This document shows positions 1 to 11,117 of a stretch of 64,000 nucleotides of DNA, piece by piece (the stretch's first letter is position 1; every line of letters begins with the position of its first letter). A model generated the notes under the pieces. That model worked only from the letters and a program-made list of their open reading frames with translations, searched no databases and was not told the origin of the DNA. The stretch comes from Margaritifera margaritifera. Taxonomy: Eukaryota; Mollusca; Bivalvia; Unionida; Margaritiferidae. Location of the stretch: NCBI GenBank assembly GCA_029931535.1, contig JAQPZY010001346.1, forward strand, positions 1,798,001 through 1,862,000. The letters run 5' to 3'. Made by a program: the position numbers and the translations under genes.

Positions 1-340
1 TATACAGAGATGTATGGCCAAGATAGGAGGCTCTGATTCATTGAATTTACTCTGAAAAGGGATGGATTTCTTTAGGACTTTTTGAACTGGTGAAGATGAA
101 ACATAATTTGGGGGATTTCTGATAACCAAGGTGGTGATTTTGGAACAAGGAGTTGTGCAGTATTTCCAGCACTGATTTTTTCTTCTGTTTCTAAGTGAGG
201 ACCAATTCATATCCCGAAAGGTTAAATTAAATTTGGTTTCTGAGCATATATGCTTTGGCATCCCAAGGGCAAACTATTCACAAAGTTTGGTCCAGGTCTG
301 TGATGTAGAGCTAATGTTGTACAACAGGCATGGCTTACTC
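1..340. repeat. Left-edge non-coding sequence with an R2 remnant
   Basis: No exon was seen. Around 270-325 the sequence matches part of the R2 unit (CACAAAGTTTGGTCCAGGTC followed by TGTGATGTAGAGCTAATGTT), in the same orientation as the R2 arrays elsewhere. Confidence 0.45.
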
Positions 341-659
341 CTTTTCATCTGAGTCACTGCATATTTATCATTACCCATCAGTCTTGTGAACTTGGATGTT
401 GATACAAAGTATGCTGACATCCTTTTCCAGAAACAGGTCAATCAACCAGATTTCTGGTACCTATTACTGGTATATAGTATGCTGACACTTCATTTAAGAA
501 GCAGTTCAGACAACCAGATGTTGTACTGGGTCATGTATTGGGGGGTGGGGGTGGGCAGGATAAAAATACAAATAGTATGAACAATATTTATTGAGTACTA
601 CAAGAGCATTTCACACATGACATAAATGGTAATGCTTTACCACTTACAGAGAAACCAGA

Positions 660-1145
660 ATGTGCTTTAGTAGAAACTGAGGACACAGTTCTCAAACTTT
701 GCAGTTTCTTTCATAGGTGTGAATAAGACTTTACTCAATTCGAGCTGACACTTACAGGAGCTCTCCTTTTCACTTGGATCATTATCAAGTATCCCCAATT
801 TTGCACTTGGACCTTCCAGCACACTGGAAATATTTCTTAGTATATGTTCTGAAGGACTCGTACTTTTGCACCAACTCAACCAATCAATGCAAGGTTTGGC
901 TTATTATTGAACAATGGAGCACATTCTTTTGCTGGAATGATTGGTGAAATGCCCATTGATTCCCCCTTCTTTAGACATTTTTAATCAAAGTTTATAATTT
1001 GGTTGACTCCAATTAGCTGGGTGGTTTTTTACCAGGTTTACTCACTGGCTTTTACTAAAATGCTTTCTCAGAGTATTTTCCTGCAGCCTCCAAGTATGCA
1101 TTGTAGCAATCATGCACTTTTGGATTTGCAAAATAGTGCTTAAAT
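660..1145 (-). pseudogene. Possible further piece of the same decayed gene
   Basis: Minus-strand frames include HYFANPKVHDCYNAYLEAAG near 1140-1080 and a 70-codon open stretch near 880-667 containing SEHILRNISSVLEGPSAKLG. They are separated by stops and frameshifts. The composition looks more coding than the surrounding AT-rich DNA and the strand agrees with the fragment at 1690-2400, from which it is separated by a SINE. No homology is recognised. It could be chance. Confidence 0.22.
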
Positions 1146-1502
1146 TATATCTTTTGAATAGATACAATGCTGGTTCAGCCTCCCAGAAACAGAAAATGGC
1201 CTACATGTAATAAATCTACAAAACCATTTAATACAGCAAAGTTTCAATTAAGCCTAGACTATTTGTATCTTAAATGTTATAAAACTCTATTACATGAGAT
1301 TAAAATTCATCAATATCTAAAATCCTGAATGCAAAATTCAATTTTGAATAAATTGGATACTTAGAAAATTATTTTAAAACAGAGTTGATCTATTATTTTA
1401 TTAAAAAAAAAAAATTTGATTCTTTTCTGAGATATGTATCATTTTTATAAAGTAGAAGAGAAAATGTATTCTTAAAAATATCAAAAGTGTACCTCTGTAA
1501 GA

Positions 1503-1680
1503 GCTGCAGTAGCTCAGTTGGTAAAACATTGGACTCATAATCCAAGGGTCATGGGTTTGATACTCACCCAGGCTAGCCCAGGTCCGTTTCCTAGGTGTGT
1601 CCTTGGGAAAGGCACTTGGCTATGATTTACTGACAATTAAGCCAATCAAGTGTTAAAAGCACCATTAAACAAGAACAACA
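1503..1680 (+). mobile_element. tRNA-Met-like SINE
   Basis: The head resembles an elongator tRNA-Met: an A-box-like TAGCTCAGTTGGTA, an anticodon stem-loop TTGGACTCATAATCCAA with CAT in the loop, and a B-box-like GGGTTTGATACTC. The 3' acceptor strand does not pair with the 5' side, so it is not a functional tRNA. A tRNA-unrelated body follows with GTGTCCTTGGGAAAGGCACT, a segment resembling the conserved central domain of several animal SINEs. The element separates the two decayed coding fragments, consistent with insertion into an already dead gene. Confidence 0.7.
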
Positions 1681-1689
1681 TCATTTGAA

Positions 1690-2400
1690 TCTGATGTAAA
1701 AACCACGCTGATCATGTCGAAGTTCTACTTGATCAATACACAGATTCCAGTGCTCATCATAGGCACAAAGACCAAACAGAATCTAGAATTTATCCCACAA
1801 CAATTTTCTGATACAGTGTTTTTGATGAGCAGAGGCTTTCATCAAGTTTTCTGATCTCTATCATAAACTTGCTAAGCCATCAATTCCATTCGTCATCATT
1901 CATTTCCTGAAGACTCAGAATGAAAGTCACATTCACTGTATGATACTCTCTCAATGAATCAAATATCTTCCTTGTGCCTTCTGTGCTTTTCTGGTATTTT
2001 TATTCTCAGTTTCCATCACAAGTTCACTGTTGTCTTCAAAAATTGAACCAAAATGACCTTGCTCACATTCATTGTAAACATCAAGGAAGAATCATTCAAT
2101 CTTGTCAACCATTACAGAGTCTCCAAAAAGTAAAAATTTGCTGAATCCCATATGTTGCCTGCCAATTTCTTTGAATTTGGATATGTCCACAGTCATGGTA
2201 AAAGATTGTTGTTTAATCGACTTCAGTTTGGTCGCCTATTTGTGACAATATCAGATCATCTTTCTCATCTAACTGTAGAAAATCATGCTTAGTTTCTTCT
2301 GCTACTTGTGTCAACTGTAGACCAGATAAGGAATCATTCCATAATGTTGTTATTTCCATTTTTGCCTCTAAGCCTCCATCCAGCAAGTAAGAAAACTAAC
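1690..2400 (-). pseudogene. Decayed coding fragment, protein not identified
   Basis: Read on the minus strand, this stretch is clearly protein-like but broken. From right to left it reads YLLDGGLEAKMEITTLWND, FLQLDEKDDLILSQIGDQ, a stop, MTVDISKFKEIGRQHMGF, FGDSVMVDKIE, a stop, FFLDVYNECEQGHFGSIF, then frameshifts, YHTVNVTFILSLQEMNDDEW, a stop, MIEIRKLDESLCS and YDEHWNLCIDQVELRHD. At least four stops and two frame changes rule out a live gene. It may be a remnant of a second RNF213-family gene in tandem with the main one, because that family is often duplicated in invertebrates, but this could not be confirmed. The left end meets a SINE. Confidence 0.5.
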
Positions 2401-2639
2401 CTAACTCTAGGCCCAAATGCTGTACTTCACAAAGCAGGTGAAAGTGCATGCTTACTTGTGCTTTTCTTATTCATCAATGCCACATAAGGACACAAACGGG
2501 GGATACAAAGGGCTTATGAAACTGTAGGAACACATTATAATCTGAAGATTTAATGAATTTCAATAATACTCATAATACTGCTTAATTTGTCAATATATAT
2601 ATATTTGTTCTATTTTGAACAAAATCTCATGGTACAATT

Positions 2640-3160
2640 CAGTGTATCGCTGAATACCCAATGGGAATGGGGAAACACCCTTGGGTATTCAGCATTACAC
2701 CAGTTTCATATAAGGTAACTACTACATATTGTGTGAAAACCATTTGTGTACTTTCAGTCACAGTGACCTTGATCTTTTTAATGCAAAATTTATACAGTTC
2801 TTCCTTACAGCAAGTGCAAGCCATCCACAAAGTCTGGTAACTGTAGATGGTGGTGAACTCAAGTCACTGTACAGAAAAAAAATTTCTTCTCTCACTCAGA
2901 ATTACTTTGACTTTTGACCCCAAAATCGATAGGGTTCTTCCTTAGCTCAAATGCAAGCCATCCATTAAGTTTGGTAACATAGATTGTGAAGAACTCAAGT
3001 TATTGTGCAAAAACAATTTTTCTTCCTTCAGTCACTGACCTTAACATTTGACCTTTTGACCCTGAAATCTATGGGATTTTTCCTTATTGCAAGTGTAAGT
3101 TATATTGGTGTAGGTATGTGCTGTAGAACTGAAGTTATTGTGCAGAATATGTTAAAATGG
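2640..3160 (+). repeat. R2 tandem-core repeat, about 3 units
   Basis: Three diverged units (starting near 2720, 2880 and 3010) with the R2 signature: TTTCAGTCACAGTGACCTTG, then GACC/AAAATC-AATAGG, CTTCCTTA, GCAAGCCATCCACAAAGT, GGTAACTGTAGATGGTGG and ACTCAAGTTATTGTGCAG. Same orientation as the larger R2 arrays at 27785, 32270 and 57840. Confidence 0.8.
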
Positions 3161-3703
3161 GCAGATGAATGAAACAATTATTCACATTTATATTCATTCA
3201 TAAACAGATTTTGGCATTTAAAATAATGTCCCCCAATCTAAAGTAGCAAAGGCAGATCTTTAAATGAATTTATTATTCATGATTTTCTTTCTCCTTTTTC
3301 ATCTAAATTAGATGGACAAATTTATGAAAAATGTAACTGGGGCATTGTTGATTGCATTGATTGTCACGCAGCTGTTGTACCTTAAAGTCCATTTTTCTGA
3401 TTCAATATACACAGTTAAAAAAGAAAATTGAAATATTGTAACCGTAACTGCAATTTCAAAACCTTGGATCTTTTCTCTCTCTCTCACAGGAAAGGAAAAA
3501 AACAAACAACAAACACACCCTTGTACACGAATACCACAGCAACAAGAAAACTACTAAGTTTACTGATTTTCCATCCAGCAGTTAGAGACATACAGATGGA
3601 TTAATGAACAAATTGAAGGAGGGTATAGCAATATTCCTGAAAGTTATAAACAAAAAGTGTTAAGATAACAAACAGAAAGTCATTATATTTGTAAGAGAAA
3701 AAC

Positions 3704-3953
3704 CATGCCTTAGTATTTCTGTATCATTCCTTTCAGTTTCCATGTCATCAGTTTCCATGGCAGCAGCACCATGACCAATACTGTTGGCCTTGAACATTTC
3801 CTCCACCTCGGTGTCAGCTATGTCTGCAGGTTTATTGGCCACTGCCCTCTCCATCAGTGTGCCCACTGACTTACCCAGCATCTCCATGATGGATGGCATC
3901 TCTTCATCTTGTGCCCTCAGATCATCAATATGGACAGAGTGCCAGACCCCACA
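3704..3953 (-). CDS. RNF213: RNF213-like exon (VWHSVHIDDL, acidic linker)
   Basis: Acceptor ATTTTAG at 3954 gives CGVWHSVHIDDLR in phase with the previous exon. WxSVHIDDLR is invariant in RNF213. The exon then runs into MPSIMEMLGKSVGTLMERAV and a low-complexity linker containing AAMETDDMETERND. Vertebrate RNF213 also has METE/METD-type acidic repeats here. The 3' border is uncertain: 3704 assumes a weak ATG|GTTTTT donor, which leaves one base over. The frame stays open to 3660. No convincing next exon was found to the left. Confidence 0.88.
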
Positions 3954-4589
3954 CTAAAATGAGATGAAACTGAACATACAGCCACTATGTGCATCACAGT
4001 TATGGATATTTAACAAACATAATGTACAGATTATGTCACTGAATGTGCTCCTTGGCTAACCCAGCATCTCTGTGATGGAAGGGAATGGCTTCATATGTGC
4101 CTTTAGGTCATAAATACAGGTTTTCGAAATACTATAGTTTAATTGAGATAAAGTATATTCAACCACTGCCCAGACAATATATACAAAAAATCTGATGTAT
4201 ACTGGAACAAGGGAGCCTTTTCAACTCTTATCTGGTATAATACTATGCTGTAGTACCAAGTTAGGAAGTAAATACAGTGACTGTGAATGCATTTATTTTC
4301 ATGGGTATTCATTTTTGTGGTTCTGCAAAAAATTACACTTCTGTCGGTCCTTAAAAATGGGCTGGGAAAGGTGTAATATATTGCTTCCACAGAAGGATAA
4401 TTGGGTCTTTAAATTCATGGTTTTTAGTAATAACATAATCCAAGAAAATTAGTACCCCATGAAAAATAGTGAATTCACAGTATCTCCAAATTTATGAACT
4501 CCTGAAGAAACAATGCCTGGTCACTGTGGGGTTCAAAATTTCAAAGAAATGGTTCACAACACAAGTATGCTTCTGATGAACAGGAAAGT

Positions 4590-5084
4590 GATCCTCTCCT
4601 AACAAAACAAGACTGATGCTCTACTGGCCAAAAGAATTTCCAGGAATCCACGATAGATCTGTGTCTTCTTTCTAACTACTAAGAATTGAAATCATCTCTG
4701 ATATTCTTGAAAAACTCCAACATACTGAATTTTGTAAAAAAAAATATTTTTTTTTATGTTTGAGTTAACATGTTCACAAGATACCTTAAGAGCACAAATT
4801 CTCTGTAATCGCCTTTTATCATGTATAGAAGATCGCTGAACTTGCCTTTGATAATGTCAAGATACCACCACATGCTAAGTTTGGTTAAATCTGTAATCAG
4901 TATTTATATTGTTGGGGAAAAAAACCAAAGTTATTGAAGTGACATCAATCAAGGTATTTTTCAGATACAGCCACAAACTGAGTTAAATGGTCAAAATCCA
5001 TTCATACTTTGTTTGCATTACTATGCTTAGATGCCAGCCAGTACAGCTAAAAACTTAAGACATTTGACTAATGTCAGAGTGCTG
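4590..5084 (+). repeat. R1-head element without tandem core
   Basis: Begins GACTGATGCTCTACTGGCC and shares GAAATCATCTCTGATATTCT, TAACATGTTCACAAGA, CCACATGCTAAGTTTGG and CCAGTACAGCTAAAAAC with the copy at 40190-40740. The two copies align along about 500 bp. The first 120 bp also match the heads of the R1 arrays at 13915, 15138, 48615 and 56206, so this seems to be a related family with a different body. Confidence 0.7.
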
Positions 5085-6205
5085 CTAGCAACTTGTTCAT
5101 TGGAATGCAAGCAACCAAATACAAGTCTGACCAGGACAGCCATATCTTTCAGAACTAATCAGGTACTTTGAGCTACACAAACCAGTCTGTCACTCTTTAA
5201 TGCCTAGGTGGAACCTTTCATGTGTTCTTTGGTTGTTATCTAAACTGCCTACAAACCTTTGAGTGAAGCTTTGTTCAAGAACTTTACCCTTAAAATAGTC
5301 TTCCTTCTATCCCTAGCATCAGCAAGGAAAAGGAGTGAAATTCATGCCTTGTCATTGGAAAACAGTTGTTTATGGTTCAGTGGTAATTATGATTCAGTCT
5401 CTCTTCTTTGCCAACCTGGGTTCTGAACAAGAATCAGCTACCTTTGGGAGACCCTGTTCGTACTGAAATCCCCCGTTTCGGTCATAACTCTACTGGGGAT
5501 GGTCAAGGTAGACAACTCCTGTGCCCTATTTGAGCTTTATGTTTCTGTCTAAATCAAAAAGAAATTGTTGGGACCATTAAAAGAGCTTATCAGTCTCTCA
5601 CTGAAAAATCTTTCTCTCATGAAGATCAACACCCATGAGGTTAGGACCATTGTTGCAAATGGGGGCCTTTCTTAATAATTCTTCTTTGGATGATGTCACT
5701 AAAGTCACAGTCTGGTGGTCTCACTTCACTTTCTTGTTGCCTTACCTTTGATCAATGCTGCAGCAGAGTGAAGGCACTTGTGCATTAGTTGTCAGGCCAT
5801 CCTCCAGTCTGCAGTCAAACACCATACTGACAGCAATGGTAAGTTCACATTGACAGCTTATCTTAGGCCATCAGCCTCCCACCAGGCTGGCAAATTCAGC
5901 AACACACTGCCCTATTCCCTCCTCCCTCCCAGCTGTTATGTCCTTTCAGTCTTGGTCCAAGTCAAAGAAGGATGTTATCCCGTATGACATAAGTTGACTG
6001 GGGTATCAGACTGGGATCAAATTGTTTTTTTTTTTATATTTTAGACCTCCTATTAGTAATTTACTAATTGGAGGAGGGAATAATCATCATGGACTGGGGA
6101 TTAGAGCCAGGAAAAGATATAGCAATGCAATAGGAGCAGGTATGTATTACATAATTAAAATTAGTTTTACTGCCCAAAAAATTACATCTTCTTGCAATAT
6201 ACAGT
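5085..6205 (+). pseudogene. DIRS-like retroelement copy C: recombinase C-half and 3' end
   Basis: Plus-strand tyrosine recombinase remnant of a DIRS-like retrotransposon. Reads ELIRYFELHKPV, then FLLSLASARKRSEIHALSL at about 5290-5350 (the RSEIHAL stretch holds the first catalytic arginine of this enzyme family), then NTHEVRTIVANGG near 5625 (the second conserved H-x-x-R block). Many stops. From about 5770 to 6190 a non-coding tail matches, in reverse complement, the tail of element B at 20990-21450 (shared AGACTGGGATCA and GGAGGAGG, and a TTACATAATTAA block). It keeps the pre-insertion form of the site filled by a nested element in B. Confidence 0.78.
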
Positions 6206-6229
6206 TGTTCCAGTATTAAAATGATGCTG

Positions 6230-6585
6230 ATATAACCTCCAGAATGGCTGTCTTGGTCAGACTTTGTATTTAGTTGCTTGTATTCTAATGAACTTGAGAG
6301 TATTAAAGAGGGATGCTCTATAGCCCTTACTGGTGAGTACTGAGCAGTCTGTTTGCTTGAAAAGAAAAAGAAAATCTGCAACTGCAGTTAAAGGAGGCAG
6401 GCAGGATCAATGCATTTCCTACTGCACCAATTACAGAAATTTCTGCACTTGACATCATAAAGCTTGGAAATTGATTGGCTTCTAGCCTGAGCAACGCATT
6501 TGGAAACTTTGCTCAAAAAAAGATCCTGCCAGATAGCTAATGTTTTGTAAATTATGTTTATCCAAGAATACTTACCAGATCACAT
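6230..6585 (-). pseudogene. Inverted DIRS-like recombinase N-half beside copy C
   Basis: Minus strand reads QARSQSISKLYDVKCRNFCN then WCSRKCIDP and FFFSSKQTAQYSPVRAIE, the N-terminal DNA-binding domain of the same recombinase (compare element B at 22813-23178: WRIFYNWCRKKHIDTICP). It stops at the sequence where copy C begins, with about 50 bp shared in inverted orientation (CAAGCAACTAAATACAAAGT and its continuation). The two halves of one gene therefore face opposite directions. Confidence 0.72.
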
Positions 6586-7139
6586 TAATGTCAAGAAAAT
6601 AAATGCCACTACCTCCCGAAATCGAACCCTCCCAAAAAGCCGAAAATGTCATCTTTCCCATCTATATTGTACCATAAAGACCAAGGGATGAAATTCTTAC
6701 CCATTACCTCCCACTTACAATCACTAGGTAGCTCCAGTTTTAAACTGAGCAATACATGAACCAGATGCTCACATTTGTAGGGAGGTGTGTGAGGTTTTTA
6801 TAGTAATCTGTTCAGGTATATATTCTCAGAGGAACATAATATCATATGAATTTGCTTTCTCCTTTGAAAACGTTCCCTAATCACATTAATAGTAGGAGAA
6901 TCAGTAACTGCTGGTGGGGGTGATGAGCATCATACCTCTAACATGACAGCATCACAACTGAAGTTTATGTAACCCGTGATGACCATAGACAGCTAAAAAA
7001 GAAATAATTTATTCTTCTTATGAATAAAAAGTTACAGGCAAATCCAGCAAAGTGCTAAACACATGCCCATGAGGAGGTTGTCCTGATGTTAACTGGGCCT
7101 GGTGTCATCTGGGCTGCAGTCACTGGACCCATCAGATTC

Positions 7140-7935
7140 AATTCTTGTCTCTGCGAAGCAAGATCATGGAGATAAAAACTTGAGAGCAGATTTACTGTGC
7201 ATGCCAGCCAACAGCTTTTATTATGTCTCAGATCAAAATGTTACATTTAAATGTGAGGCTTGATGAGATTGCTCTAACCTCATCAGCTGAAATCTTGAAC
7301 AGGTGAATCTGATCCTGTGAGACTTCATAGTACACCAAGTATATTACCCATTTCAGCCATAATGCTAGGGCTTGCAAGGTTATATCCTCTTTTGGAAATC
7401 ATCTCTGATTTTTTAGCTGTACTGGCCTTCACCAAAAAAAAAAGAGACATCATGTCCCATGGCCTTTCTCTGTACACTTCAAGTGATGCTTGAGAGCACA
7501 GACAGGGTCTTGTGTTGCCACCTCTCTCGACCAATCTATTGAACAAAGGAAGCATATGATTACTCTTTGATTGCCAGCTGACAGCAACCTACTCTCAGCT
7601 ACAAAGGCTGGTTGTGTCATCAGGACCAAGGAAGCATCCAATCTGAACTGGATATAATTCAGGTCCATTGAAAGGGTATGCAGCTCACTTACTCTGCATG
7701 CCAAAGCTAAAGCTATCAGAAAACGTGCCTTGAATGATAGCAGCTTCAGCGTGGTTCTGGCTAAAGGCTTGAACTGATCTGAATTTAGCCATGTCAAAAC
7801 CCATGAGAGATTACATTTTGGAAACAGGGATAGGAATTCTGGTTTATTCAAGTTAAAATTGGCTAGTAGGTCTGATAGATCTTTATCATGATCAATATCT
7901 TCTCTGCCATGATGCCTGAAAGTGTTGGATATCAT
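7140..7935 (-). pseudogene. Element A tyrosine recombinase
   Basis: Open for 161 codons at 7935-7450, then broken. Recognisable parts: LARTTLKLLSFKARFLIALA then LACRVSELHTLSMD (catalytic arginine in the RxSELHxLS block), DPVCALKHHLK, a frameshifted STAKKSEMISKRG, and ADEVRAISSSLTF near 7270-7230 (H/D-x-x-R region). The expected histidine in HxxR is replaced by aspartate, so catalysis would be lost even without the frameshifts. Confidence 0.8.
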
Positions 7936-8354
7936 GGAGCAGTCGCCTTTGATAGTAATCAGAGCTAACTTTTTCTCCTCAAACCGTCACAGAAAAAAGT
8001 CAGCCAACTGCAGGACTGAAGCACTCAAAGGGATGATACTGTTGACACCAGTCCCTGAACATGCACTACTTTCCCTCATTAGCCTTCAAAGTGGAGGGCC
8101 TTCTAGCTCATGAGATTTTCTCTATATTTGAAGGTTGAAATTCCTTTTTGCCACAAGACTCTCCAGACAAGAGCCAGGCTTGAAGGAGGAGCTGGTCTGG
8201 GCAGGGTGGAAGACCAGTGACCATGGCTGTTTGAGCAGGTTTGACTTCACTAGGATTTTCCTGGGAACATCTATCACCAGATTGAGTAGATCGTTCACCC
8301 AGGACTTGTCCCACCAGAGAGGGACTATCAGAATCACTTTGCAGTTCTGACCCA

Positions 8355-9047
8355 TCAATTTCTGTATTTCTGTATTATTTTTTTGGTATCAAGATGGTGA
8401 GGTGGGAGGTGGGGTAGGCATAGGCCCAAAACCCCTCCCAACTGACTGATAGTGCATCCTGGGGAGACAAAAGTGGTCAGTTTCTGATTCCACCTTGTTG
8501 CAAAAAGGTCCATCACTGGACTCTCCCAAAGTGCACAAATCCAATGAAAGACTAACTCACGAATGGACCACTCAGTGTGAAAGGTCTTGCCCCTTCTTAA
8601 CAGCACATCAGCTAGGACATTGAGCCTAATGGGAACGTGACTAATCTGGATGGTTATCTTTAGCTGGAAGCACCAGTACAGGTACTTCCAAACCAGAATT
8701 TATAGGTCAGGTGATTTTATCACACACACCCCCACACACACCCCGGTCCTGTTTGAGTAGGTAGTTGCCCCCCCCCCCCCCCAGTTCTGGTTTGTCCAAC
8801 GTGATAAGGACTACTTTCCATTAGAGTTGATCCTTCTAGAAATGAAAAGCGTTGATTACAGTCTTCATTTCCAGAAAGCTGCTGTGAAGGGGTAACTCCT
8901 CTGAATCCCATATTGCAACTTACTGTGGTGAAGCTTGGCAAAAGGTGGGGTCCCCAACTGTTTGAACTGATGTCCATACACACTGTAACTTCCAGTGTGG
9001 GCTTTCCCAGATGGATTCCTGCCATGAGCCAATGTTTGTTGCACCAC
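8355..9047 (-). pseudogene. Element A RNase H region
   Basis: Frames contain GKPTLEVTVCMDISSNSWGP then HLLPS near 9010-8930 (start of the retroelement RNase H, with the first catalytic aspartate in CMD) and FHTEWSIRELVFHWICALW then DLFATRWNQKLTTFVSPG at 8590-8460, the HTEWS / DLFATR pair typical of DIRS-like pol proteins. A run of 14-16 C at about 8767-8782 and a CA/CCCC tract at 8720-8745 disturb the frame. Confidence 0.8.
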
Positions 9048-9109
9048 TGATGCAGGAATAATACTACTTTGGTGATGATTGTAACTTGCTAGTTAAATAA
9101 TCAAATCTG

Positions 9110-9985
9110 CTACTGCACTGAGCAAACCAAGGAGTTGCAAAAACTCTCGTTGCAATTCACTCCCTGTTGGAAATCAACTTTGATAATCTGCACCAAGTGT
9201 ACATGAGGGAGATAGATGAGATTTAGATTAGTCAGAAACTCCATGCCCAGGTAGACAAAATGCTGGGATGGAATCAGATCTGACTTTTCCCAGTTCACTA
9301 AAAAGTCTATAAGGGACAAATCATTCCTGTCCTTCACCAAGATTGCACTTACCATGTGTTTTTGGAAGACATCGGATACACCACAGTTGCTATTGCCAGA
9401 GTTGACTGGAACAGGTGACAACGCAATTAATGATTTTTGTGAATGTCCATGGACTGATGTTGAAACCAAATAGGAGTGCTTGAAATTGGTATATTTTTCC
9501 TTAGTAGGCAAACTGAAGGAACTTGCGTAAAGCTGGGTGAATTGGGACTTGAAAATATGTGTTGGTCAGGTCTATACTGACCACAAATTCATCTCTTTTA
9601 TAGAAAGCCTAATTGACTATGCCATTTCCATTTTGAACTTTGATGTGGCAATGTATTTGATGAGCTAGCTGAGACCTATGTCAGGCCTGAGTTTTCCACT
9701 GGCTTTGACCACTAGAAAATGCCTGGAATAAAAAATAAAACCCTGGAGAGTTTGGTTTGTGAACGATCTCCACTGCCTGCTTGTTGGGTAATGACTATAT
9801 CTCCTTCTGCACAATTTTAGCTTTATGCAAATCTGACAGCATATCTGTAATGAAATGGGAAGACAAACGGGGAGGGGGTTGGATATGAAATCAGAAGCTC
9901 CTCTGAAATGACTTTGATTGCCAATTCATTTTGGGAAAATAGTTTGAATCAACACTAGTGAAAATGAAGCAGTCTGGTGCCGACC
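9110..9985 (-). pseudogene. Element A reverse transcriptase
   Basis: The region contains the frameshifted N-terminal block GTRLLHFH followed by ELAIKVISEEL (near 9985-9890), then the palm, and finally LIDFLVNWEKSDLIPSQ and HFVYLGMEFL at 9330-9240. NWEKS-xxxPSQ-xVYLGMEF is the conserved end of DIRS/Ty3-type reverse transcriptases. Multiple frameshifts and stops are present. Confidence 0.8.
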
Positions 9986-10107
9986 ATAGGTTCTCTCTGG
10001 GTGGTCAGGGTGGCAAGTCAACAACAGTTGTTGGGAGACTTGGGAAAGAGAAACCTTATTTCTTAACTCCTTTATTGAACTACCTCCTGAAATGAGGGAA
10101 CTGTTGC

Positions 10108-10389
10108 CACCTGATTTGATTGAGGTCAAAACTGTTGTTGTTGGGCAGTATTCATCCTCTTATCTCTTTGCTGATGATCATCTCTCTGTTGAGGCTGAGA
10201 TTGATTTGGCCTGAACACTGGTGCAGGCAGCAAGGTTAGTTGGACAGGCACCTGATTTGATTGAGGTCAAAACTGTTGTTGTTGGGCAGTATTCATCCTC
10301 TTATCTCTTTGCTGATGATCATCTCTCTGTTGAGGCTGAGATTGATTTGGCCTGAACACTGGTGCAGGCAGCAAGGTTAGTTGGACAGG
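10108..10389 (-). repeat. 141-bp near-identical tandem duplication in element A gag tail
   Basis: Two adjacent copies with period exactly 141 bp (10108-10248 and 10249-10389), apparently without mismatch. 141 bp is 47 codons. The minus-strand product is glutamine-rich (PNQSQPQQRDDHQQRDKR, NTAQQQQF) and ends each copy in a stop. Perfect identity inside an otherwise decayed element means the duplication is much younger than the element. Confidence 0.93.
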
Positions 10390-10482
10390 CACTTCCTGTT
10401 TTGCCTGCTTGATGTTCTGCTTGGTGTTGTTATGCATAAACTTCCAATATAATTTAATATTAATTAATGTAATCTTTGACAA

Positions 10483-11117
10483 GCAGAACTATGCACACTG
10501 TTTACTTATGCATTCTACTACTATGCATAGTTCTGTCAAATAAATCAAGGGTGGATATAGGACTCACTGTACCAATTCTGTGAATTACATTTAAGAACTA
10601 CATTTAAAGGAGAAATGGAACAGAAAATTGCCTCAACTTTTTCAATCCAATATCTGACTTAAGTTCAACTGCCCAGTCACATGTATGTAATCACTGACCT
10701 GCCCATCATCATTTTGATAGCCGGCATATTAATATCTTGTGCTGTCAGGTCAGATTCATGAAAAAAAATTAACAAAACACAAACAATAAATAAACATACA
10801 TACAGCAGCAAACACAGCCCAGTATATTGGCATTTTACTTCTGTGTCACTGTCCTCAGAACAGACCCCGTATTCTCACAACCTATAAGCACAAAACTTAA
10901 GCTCAGTCAGAAAATTTTGATCTTCTGTAACTTTGATTAGAAAAGGATTAGAATCATATATCTTTAAGTATTTTCCTTAACTTTGGTTCCTCTATCTGCC
11001 AAATTAATTTCATTGGTCCAAAGCTTCAGCTAAGTACTTTCTGGTTCAAATGGTTTCAAGAATATGGAGTCATGGAAAATTTTATATTGTCTGTAAGAAA
11101 GTTCCATAAAAACTAAC
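10483..11117. other. Intron, no recognised feature
   Basis: AT-rich intron sequence between element A and the exon ending at 11118. No repeat or coding signal was recognised. Confidence 0.5.

Larger units (their letters stand above)
7130..10482 (-). mobile_element. DIRS-like tyrosine-recombinase retroelement A (decayed)
   Basis: Minus-strand order gag tail, reverse transcriptase, RNase H, tyrosine recombinase, as in DIRS-like retrotransposons, which integrate through a recombinase instead of a DDE integrase and lack ordinary LTRs. All ORFs carry frameshifts and stops, so it is inactive. It lies in the intron between the exons at 11118 and 3953, in sense orientation to the RNF213-like gene. 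The ends were not resolved. The closest relatives in the window are element B and copy C. Confidence 0.85.

Noticed and set aside
1503..1580. Functional tRNA-Met gene
   Set aside because: Acceptor stem does not pair and the T arm is damaged; a SINE body follows directly.
3290..3420. Minus-strand stretch considered as the next RNF213 exon (after a TTGAATCAG acceptor-like site)
   Set aside because: Neither frame resembles the expected segment convincingly, and no donor of the right phase was found.
7325..10130. Phage-type or bacterial integrase gene
   Set aside because: The tyrosine recombinase is preceded by reverse transcriptase and RNase H blocks of DIRS type, all decayed.
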